From contig JARUPY010000503.1 of the NCBI GenBank assembly GCA_029817715.1, positions 124,001 to 188,000 on the forward strand: a DNA stretch of 64,000 nt, given 5' to 3'. Shown piece after piece: positions 56,714 through 64,000 of the stretch. Positions within the stretch are counted from its first letter, which is position 1, and each line of letters begins with the position of its first letter. The DNA is from Melastoma dodecandrum. Taxonomy: Eukaryota; Streptophyta; Magnoliopsida; Myrtales; Melastomataceae. The notes below the pieces were generated by a model. It saw only the letters and a program-made list of their open reading frames with translations, searched no databases and had not been told where the DNA came from. Position numbers and translations under genes: made by a program.

Positions 56714-58841
56714 AGGGCAAATGAAGTAGTTAGGAAATGAAGCAAGGAGGAAGGAAGAGAAGAGGACGGAGTCTTGGGATCATGAAAGACAAAAACCCCG
56801 GGCTTTTTATACTGCAGGGCGTGATTTGATTAGTATTCCAACCCGTTAGAAAAGGTAATGCTTGTAGAATCATGCTTCCCGTAATAAAATAAAATAACAA
56901 GGCGAGGACTCCTTCCGTTGCCTCTTGGCTTTGGCACGTCGATTGCGTGGGGGTAATAACAAAAAAGCTCGTGGAAAGGGTCTCACGATGGGAAAGTATG
57001 TTAATTAAATATAAGCTTTAGGGGTTAGTGGGAGTGTCACTGTCCAAATCTTACATTGCCTCTCTGGAAAACCCAGTTTGTATTATTAAAATCCATATGG
57101 AACAGGGGAGCTAGCTTTTATCTTCATCTTACATGTGGCTGTCTTGAATATTAAAAGAAAATGTATTATCCGCGGATCGGATGTGGGGATATTTATTACA
57201 CGGGGTTGAAGTTAAGGATGAACCCTTTTCCACGGGATATGTATTATATTTGATCATCTCGCCAAGGGTTGACATTCTAGGTTTTGTTGTTGGGAGGTCT
57301 CTTCCTGCCATTTGGATAAGCATGGAACCCCACCATATGCTGTGTTAACTTATCTTGTGATCTTTGTTCATCCTTGGCTTTTATTACAGCACTTAGATTT
57401 TAGATGATTCGAAACCACACCAGAAAATAAGAAAGTGTATGGAAGCCCCCTGCGGACATCATCGTCGAAGAAGATACGTATATATGCTTAGCTGGGGAAC
57501 TAGCAAGGTGCGAAAGAGCTGTCGAGGGGGTTCAAGTATTATTTCAAAGTCAACTTAAGCTTCATTAGTTGGGGACATCCTTTCAATGTGCTGAGAGCCA
57601 CAAGTTATTTGCAGATCGTCGCAATTAAACTAACTCGGGAATCCGTTGCTCAGTGCTTGTCGAGTCTCGTTTATTTTATTCTTCTCCACAAAGTCCATTC
57701 AAAATGTGCATAAACCCTCGACAAGATCGATCGAGGGGAGCTTTCCGGGAGGGTCGACTTCTCAATCTATAAGCCAGTTATAACTCCAACACTTCATTAA
57801 AGAATAAAAGCATAAAAATAAGCTAAAGATACCTTTGATATTGGTCTCGCAGCCGCTTAAACAATTTGTGGAGGGCAGTTCTTTCGATTCCCCAATGGTC
57901 ACGCGCGCATCGAATAACCAGAGGACGTACATGGAAGTCGTTGTTAGGGGAGTGGACGGCTTCCATATGCCGATGGTTTGCTTGCTCGGCCAAGAAAGAC
58001 ATCCGATTTGACTTCATGCGGTGCTTGAACATAACCCCAATGCACACACCAACGAGGTCATCCAATTCGAACACCGTGGCGGTGGTGTGGTTGACTTTCT
58101 GAAAATGGACAAACTCCCTTGCATGCAATTAGGACGGGGCAACGATTGGAGGGTGGGTGATTGGATATCTGATGATGTCTCAACATCCAACGATTGGAGC
58201 GTGTAAAAAAGAACAGGTCTATAATTTCCTTCTTCCAAGTTGCCCAGTCTTTTAACACATGCAACATAAAATAAGATGGGAGTGGAATTGATAGATACGA
58301 AATAATATAAATAAATTAGACCCGGTACTAACCAATTTTTTTTTTTTTAAATCTTTGGTAGTCAATAGTAAATGCAAAACTGTTGCAATCACGGGTGATG
58401 GCGATGTTATTCTATTCCCTGTAAGCAAATATCATCTGACCATCCGTGGATTACCTTGGATTCACATATGAAATAATACTTATGTGAAGCTCCTCGGCGT
58501 TGATAGGGCCTACTAGGTGAGGCCCAATTAGGTTGTAATATGTTTTGGGCCTTTTCTTTCCGATTTTAATTGGATAAGTAAAAAACTAAGCGCACAAAAA
58601 AAATAAAAAAAGACCGGGCAAAAAGAGACGGAGGAATGAAGAAGGAAGACAATAAGGCGGAAAAAGAGACACTTTCTCATCAAAAACTAACGACGTTTTC
58701 ACTGTCCGACCCCAAAACTCTTGTGTGTTTGTGTGTGTCTGTCTGTCTGTCTGTCTCTCTCTCTTTCTGGGGCTTCCAGTTGGGTTCGGTAGTTGGAATC
58801 GGTTCGCTTCCCCCCACGAAAAGAAAACGGAAAAACCCCCC
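56714..58841. other. Divergent intergenic region between laccase and MYB
   Basis: This is upstream DNA for both genes. A 101-codon minus-strand frame (57823-58128) has no recognised family. A TCTG/TC dinucleotide microsatellite lies at about 58738-58764 in the likely MYB leader. Confidence 0.5.
56804..56811 (-). promoter_or_regulatory. TATA box of the laccase gene
   Basis: The minus strand reads CAGTATAAAAAGCC, a strong plant TATA box, about 91-98 bases before the laccase start codon. Confidence 0.7.
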
Positions 58842-58944
58842 ATGGATAACCCTGGGAATCCAGACGAGGCTGCGGCGGCGCCGGCTGTGGTGGTTGACGG
58901 GGCGGAGACGGAGTCCGCGGTTGGTGATGGGGAGGGTGGCGTAG
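58636..58944 (+). other. Upstream ORF overlapping the MYB start
   Basis: An ATG at 58636 opens a 102-codon frame that overlaps the MYB start (58842) in another frame. If the transcript starts upstream of 58636, ribosomes using it would bypass the MYB ATG. The microsatellite inside it makes a conserved peptide unlikely. Confidence 0.3.
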
Positions 58945-60825
58945 GAGGAGGGAAAGGGAGCACGAGGAAGGATAGAGTGAAGGGACCATGGTCCCCTGAG
59001 GAAGACTTGATCTTGAGCGAACTTGTGAGCAAGTTCGGTCCCAGGAACTGGAGCTTGATCGCCCGTGGGATTGACGGTAGGTCAGGGAAGTCTTGCCGCC
59101 TCCGTTGGTGTAATCAGCTCGACCCCACTGTCAAGCGCAAGCCCTTCACTGGTAATCGCCCATCGCATCCTGGGGAATTTCCTGGGTTCCGGTTTTTGGT
59201 TTAATTTAAAGTGGTTTGATCGCTTCTTGTTGGGTTTTTGGGGTAATGTTAGCGTCTTTTCGCACGTTGTTTGGAATTGCTTCGTAAGTGATTGGCTGAA
59301 CGGTTCAGAACATGGATTGATCCTTGTTTGACGATAGAATTTCGCGAGTGCTGTTGTTTTGGTGACCCGGATATGTTGTCAAAGAATTTGGCTTTGGCAC
59401 TAATGACTTGCGAGATTAGAATCCTCGGTGCTTCATCAGTGTTTTGTCAATGAAGACTGCAAAAAATGTTTTATCTTATTGTTGCTGTCGGGTGATCCCC
59501 ATGAAATGGAGAGTGGCTGGAGGAGTTGTTGGTACTTAGGTTGATGATTTTTACTATGCCTGAGAGAATAGGATGCTCTGTTGGTTGATCATGCTTCTTT
59601 CAGATTGTGCATGTCTAGAGTTTGCTTTCTGATGCACTGAGACATATACATTGGTTATTGAGATCTTACACCCCAACTGTAGTTGGTCCTCCCTACTTTT
59701 GAGTATCTGGATGTTCTTGTACATTTATAGTCGTCCGTTTTTTAGGTTGGTTCTGCTTAATTTAGACGTGTTTCAATCCCGGGCTATTTTTTGTGCCTGC
59801 AATGGCCGTTTGTTGTTGTTGATTCTGTCCCAGAATTTTATTTGAAGATGAGTATGTGTCTCCAACTTGTTAGTTTATTTTCCTTTTTGGAGAAGAAATC
59901 GCATTTTCCCAGTTTGTGCTACACTGCCTTCTTTTTCAACTCCATCCTCTTGGAATTCTAACCAGCTTGTAAATGAATAGAGGAGGAAGATCGGTTGATT
60001 GTTTCGGCTCATGCAATTCATGGCAACAAGTGGGCTGCAATCGCTAGGCTTCTTCCAGGAAGAACAGACAACGCCATTAAGAACCACTGGAATTCGACCC
60101 TCAAGCGCAGGAGCATGGGCCTCGACAGGATGAAGCAGGAATCCACCAAGACAGTGGATGACCCTGGCGTGGACAAAGTAAAAGCATCATCTGAGGAAAC
60201 CTTGTCATGTGGCAATGTATATTCGTTGGAATCCATGGATGCAAAGGACGTGACCTCTTTGAAAAATATAAGCAAGGATGGTCAAGAAGGAATAACAACA
60301 ACAGCTGTAATGAACAATGGAAGTGCTGGACCCCAAGCTCCTCTCACACTTTTCCGTCCTGTCGCTCGCCTGAGCGCGTTTAATCTCTACGAAGATCGAA
60401 ATGGGCTTTTTGGTCAGCCATCAAACCAAGACGAGTCCGTTGATTCTATTTACGGAGAGCGGGCAGTGCCTCATCAGTGTGGGCATGGCTGCTGCGCCAA
60501 TGAATGTGATGAGAAAGCAGTGAGTTCTTTGTTGGGGCCGGAATTCGTTGAGTACTCGGAGCCTGAAGTCTTCCCATCTTTCCAGTTGGCTGCCTTGGCC
60601 ACTGACATAAGCAATGCCGCTTGGATGCGGAGCGGATTGGACAGCAACATTGTTCCCAACATCGGCACTAGCCATGAGGCTGTAGGAAGGGCAGTCGGTC
60701 ATGCATCTCATGCCCAGAGCGGGATTCTAGAGGATACCAGGATGAACAATACGCACTACCGTTTCGACAGTGGGAGGAGCAAGCTGATGGGGGCATGCGC
60801 AGTTGCTACCGCCCCGTCCAAGTGA
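58842..60825 (+). CDS. R2R3-MYB transcription factor, MYB25/MYB109 type
   Basis: Two exons (58842-59151 and 59981-60825) join in frame to 384 residues. After an acidic Gly-rich N-terminus come repeat R2 ([47 protein letters not shown]) and R3 ([48 protein letters not shown]). All expected tryptophans are present, with Phe replacing the first Trp of R3 as usual. The [20 protein letters not shown] linkage and [20 protein letters not shown] match the MYB25/MYB109 clade better than MYB44/70/73/77. The C-terminal region contains [11 protein letters not shown] and has no EAR motif that I can see. It would bind MYB-core DNA in the nucleus. Targets are unknown. A possible overlapping uORF precedes it. 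Confidence 0.92.
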
Positions 60826-62687
60826 ATCATTTCCAATGAAAAATGTTCTGGGAAAAGTCACCCATCATCCCATTGGAAGCGGACCAAGTTTTTCTCTGTT
60901 GAGATTGAGCTATTTAGTGCTTCATGTTGCATGGTGTAACTTGCATCCCTTTCATTATCAACCGGAGTAGCGGCAATTAGGTGATTTGTTAAACTTCCTC
61001 CCCGCCTTGATTCATTCTTTTTAACATGGGGCAATGGAGCTATCGAGACAAATGTTCCCTGGAAACGTTTTTTCCCAATGATGGGATCTTACTTATGCAA
61101 GAATCTGTAGCGGAACACTTGTCTAGTATGGAACTACTATCGGCCATGGCCACTCACTCATTATGCAGGGTTGTAGACGAGAGAGCTCATCAATACTCTG
61201 ATGTTTGTATGTGAAGAAAGGCTTGTGAGGAAGAGAAGTCTGATCAGATGACAAACCAAACGAGACAGTCCATCTCAGATGAGATGGGGTGTGATGTCCA
61301 TCTAAGATGAGATTCTTTTTGAGTTGTTGAATCGAACCCCACTGACCCAAAGAACCGACCGACAAAAAGCTAACCCCACCCAACAAACACCTTTTTTACC
61401 CCCCTCAAATGATTCATATGTTGTTGTCGTTTGCCGACCCCCACACTTCTTTACATGTCATTCCTTAAATTTCTAACAAAAAAGAAGGGAGGGATTTGTT
61501 CCTCGTCATCTGATTAGATCTTCAAAATGGCATGCTTTAAAAGGTCCATTTGCATTCATATCACATTGTCGAGTTCACCTCGTAACTGGAGCATGATATA
61601 ACCTATGAAGCCAACCAATGCTCGAAATATAAAACTAAAGAAAGTCTGACCCCATCATATTCGTGTTGAAGTTACCTAGGAAAAAGGGTGAAACCAAAGG
61701 GCCAATGCCATGATTCAAAATAGGCCAAATTATGGAATAAAAGCACTTTCATCACTTTTTCTTTTTTTGGCCTCCCCTCCTCCTCCAACCCCATCTCTGC
61801 CATCTTTGCTCTTTTTTTGAAGTTGTATTCCAAAAACCCACCCGTGCTGCCGTCTCTCTGCTTTGTTGCGTGTTTAATGAAATTAACAGATGAGATTGCA
61901 CAAGATTTTACCTAGTTATGTAATAAACTCAAACATGGCTTGTTATGAAATGAGATACAATCTCATCGCCTCCTTTTTTTCTGGTAAGAAACGAATGCTG
62001 TGTCCTTTCTTGCTTTGCTTCAAACTCAATTATGCAAAATTTGTTTGGAGGGTTGGAGTTGGATCAGATGGAAGAGAGAAACCTGCGACTGAGAGGGAGC
62101 ACTTCCTAGGAATCATCGTCGGCCCCTACCCCCCCAAACCAAACTGCACGTTCTCTGTTCTCACCCTTCTTACCTCGACCACCCCTAAAGTCAGTCCCCG
62201 AGTCTTCTTCTCCTCCCCTTCCCACACTCTTTCCCTTTCCCAATAATAATGATAAATAAAGAACTAACCCCGACCCAAAGGAAGAAATCTATCCACGACC
62301 CCCCACCAAATTCTCTCTCCCTCTTCCACCCTTCTTTTTAAATATCACTTCTGTTCCCTTTGCCTTGTATTGTGTTCTGCCCTCTGTAATTTGCAGTTCT
62401 TTGTTTCTTTTCCTTTCCTTTCTTTTTCTTTTGTCGGAATCCACCCTACAAAGGACTGTTTCCCTCCCCGTTGCTGCACATAAATCACCCTCCCCAATAC
62501 CAAAGGAACGAATGGAGCAGCAGGTGCAGTTCCAATAGCTGTAGGGGGTTGAAGGCGAACTACAACCACCACCACTTCTCATAACCCGTCATTCCTTTCA
62601 CCTTTTTTATTTAGTTTGGAATGAAAAAGATCAAGTTTTGACTACATATACGCCATCTTTTGATGCCCGGTTGTTCAGGAGGAGTGT
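60826..62687. other. Intergenic region between MYB and RING-CH gene
   Basis: This is the MYB 3' UTR followed by AT-rich DNA and a pyrimidine-rich stretch (about 62200-62450) that is probably the promoter or leader of the RING-CH gene. No coding frame was recognised. Confidence 0.5.
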
Positions 62688-63193
62688 ATGATGGGTTCAG
62701 TTATTCAGTTGTCCCACTCCGACCTCCTTGATCTTGAGGAAGGGGGTGGTTATGTTCCCCGTCACGGCCGCCGCAACTCCTCTGCTGGGAGCGATGATAG
62801 TGGAGAAGGGCATGACGATGCCAGCGAAGAAGGGAGCGTGAGCTTCTCCGATGCCGATGTTGGGTCGTGTTACTCGCACTACTATTCCACCGCCGGGGGT
62901 TCGTATGATGAGTACAGTTTCGGGTGCATGTCGGATGGGGACATCCCGGGGGGTTCGGGTTCCGGGAGGGCTTCGTCGGTGACTGAATCGGAGTGTTCCG
63001 TCGAGGTTGTGGAGGTGGAGGTGCATTTGGCTAAGGTGGAGAGGGACAAGGATTGCAGGATTTGCCATTTGGGTTTGGAGAGCAATAGTCAGGAGTCTGG
63101 AGTGCCGATTGAGTTGGGGTGTTCCTGTAAGGATGATCTGGGTGTTGCCCACAAGAACTGCGCAGAGGCCTGGTTCAAAATTAGGGGAAACAA
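62688..63193 (+). CDS. RING-CH (RINGv/MARCH-like) protein, first coding exon
   Basis: Two adjacent ATGs (62688 and 62691) begin a Ser/Gly/Asp-rich N-terminal region, followed by the start of a C4HC3 RING-CH domain: KDCRICHLGLE, ELGCSCKDDLGVAHKNCAEA and WFKIRGNK. The family continues TCEIC, whose cysteines are not in this exon. A donor at GGAAACAA/GTTGGT (63194) ends the exon in the right phase. The last pair of zinc ligands and any membrane segments must be encoded beyond the window. RING-CH proteins are E3 ubiquitin ligases, often on membranes. The N-terminus is unusually acidic (SDDSGEGHDDASEEG). The gene is partial here because of the window edge, not because of damage. Confidence 0.85.
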
Positions 63194-64000
63194 GTTGGTC
63201 TAAACTCTCTCTCTCTCGGCTTGATATATGTTTCCTAATCAGGATTTTTGTTGTTGTTGTGCTTCTTGAAACTTGATTTTCTGGTTTGTGATTGATTGAT
63301 ATCAATGATTTTGTTTTTTGTCTGCTTTTGGTTTTTCTGGGAGTGAAGTCAGCAGCATTCTCGCGTGGTTCTCCATGTAGTCTTTTTGTTTACATCGTAA
63401 TCACTAAGAGTTAATCAACATCATCATCTTCTTCTTCTTCCTCTTCATACAACATTTGAAAATGGTAGGGGAGGCAAAGAGTGAATCTCCCCCATCAATT
63501 AAAGTTTTTTTGTTCACGTGATTTTGGGTTTGGTGGGGTGGGAGTGGGAAGAGGTGGTGGCATTTTGACGTGGAATCTGAGGGGAAAATGGGGCAAAGTT
63601 AAAAGGAGTTGTCAAGCTGAATTGCTTAAAGGGGAAGAAGCTCAAAGGTATTCTGGTTGTGTTTCTAACTGAGCCGCTGCATGTTACTTTTGTCGAATGA
63701 TTTAAGAATCTTCCTATTAGTGTTTGCTTTCTGGATTCTTTCATGCTTTTCCAAAGGCCAAGTATTGAGCACTAAGGAATGTGTGTGGTTTTTGCCTTCT
63801 GCTATCCTTTTTCTTTTGTGTGTGGCCACCTGAGTTTCCAGTGCTTCAGAGAACCTAAATCCACTCTGCCAAACTTCACTTGGTGTTCACTCAAGCACAT
63901 GGGCACTTGTCTTTTTTGTTACAGTATGTTGCGTGACGCTTTGCAATTGCAACTGTACTTGCTTTTGTCTCAATTGTAAGGTACTGTTTTGTTTCAGCAT
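63194..64000 (+). other. Intron 1 of the RING-CH gene (to the window edge)
   Basis: No sequence encoding the expected TCEIC continuation was found before the right edge, so the rest of the window is taken as intron. A CTT-rich patch lies near 63428-63446. Confidence 0.55.

Noticed and set aside
57823..58128. 101-codon minus-strand frame between laccase and MYB
   Set aside because: No recognised family or transposon motif; kept only as intergenic sequence.
62697..63305. 202-codon minus-strand frame
   Set aside because: It is antisense to the RING-CH exon, which has clear zinc-ligand motifs on the plus strand.

Overview
The window is nuclear DNA of a flowering plant. Genes are split by short GT-AG introns, and the products include plant-only families: an alpha-expansin, DET2, an R2R3-MYB, a laccase, a PAR1 protein, a chloroplast fructose-1,6-bisphosphatase and a PORR-domain organelle RNA-binding protein. 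Intergenic DNA is AT-rich and full of homopolymers and trinucleotide microsatellites. The species cannot be named from the sequence alone.

Layout. 1-9 kb: a PORR protein (minus, cut by the left edge), an RLCK-VII kinase (plus), an alpha-expansin (minus) and a short oxysterol-binding-related protein (plus). 10-18 kb: a GRAS gene with a frameshift (plus), then two minus-strand genes that both look broken: an At2g37660-like NAD(P)-binding protein and a pyrimidine-5'-nucleotidase-like HAD protein. 18-23 kb: gene-free, with a 1155-bp solo LTR flanked by a perfect 5-bp target duplication. 23-27.5 kb: a DHHC S-acyltransferase (minus) head-to-head with Fes1 (plus). 28.3-30.2 kb: a long inverted-repeat element that has captured the first exon of a VAMP72 gene. 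30.7-37.4 kb: DEX1 (minus) head-to-head with DET2 (plus). 37.8-48 kb, all plus: a decayed ataxin-3/Josephin gene, a reticulon, a DnaJ-type zinc-finger (SSUH2-like) protein and an O-fucosyltransferase-like gene with a premature stop. 48-64 kb: a small unassigned ORF, chloroplast FBPase (minus), PAR1 (plus), a laccase (minus), a MYB25/109-type MYB (plus) and the first exon of a RING-CH protein (plus, continues past the right edge).

Two themes stand out. First, gene content and order echo blocks that, as I remember them, are scattered in Arabidopsis over chromosome 2 (expansin-GRAS-SDR ... DnaJ-like ... DET2), chromosome 3 (DEX1, DHHC, Fes1A; PAR1-cpFBPase-O-FucT-reticulon-Josephin) and chromosome 5 (ORP3, HAD-SDR, expansin, NAK kinase). 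This window looks like one ancestral block held together. Second, five of about twenty recognisable genes carry disabling changes (two isolated frameshifts, one isolated nonsense codon and two multiply damaged relics), which fits an old or polyploid duplicate being fractionated. For the single-lesion genes, assembly error remains possible.

Most genes act independently, as is usual in plants. Shared themes are cell wall and secretory biology (expansin, laccase, DEX1, O-fucosyltransferase, reticulon), hormone synthesis (DET2) and plastid metabolism (FBPase).
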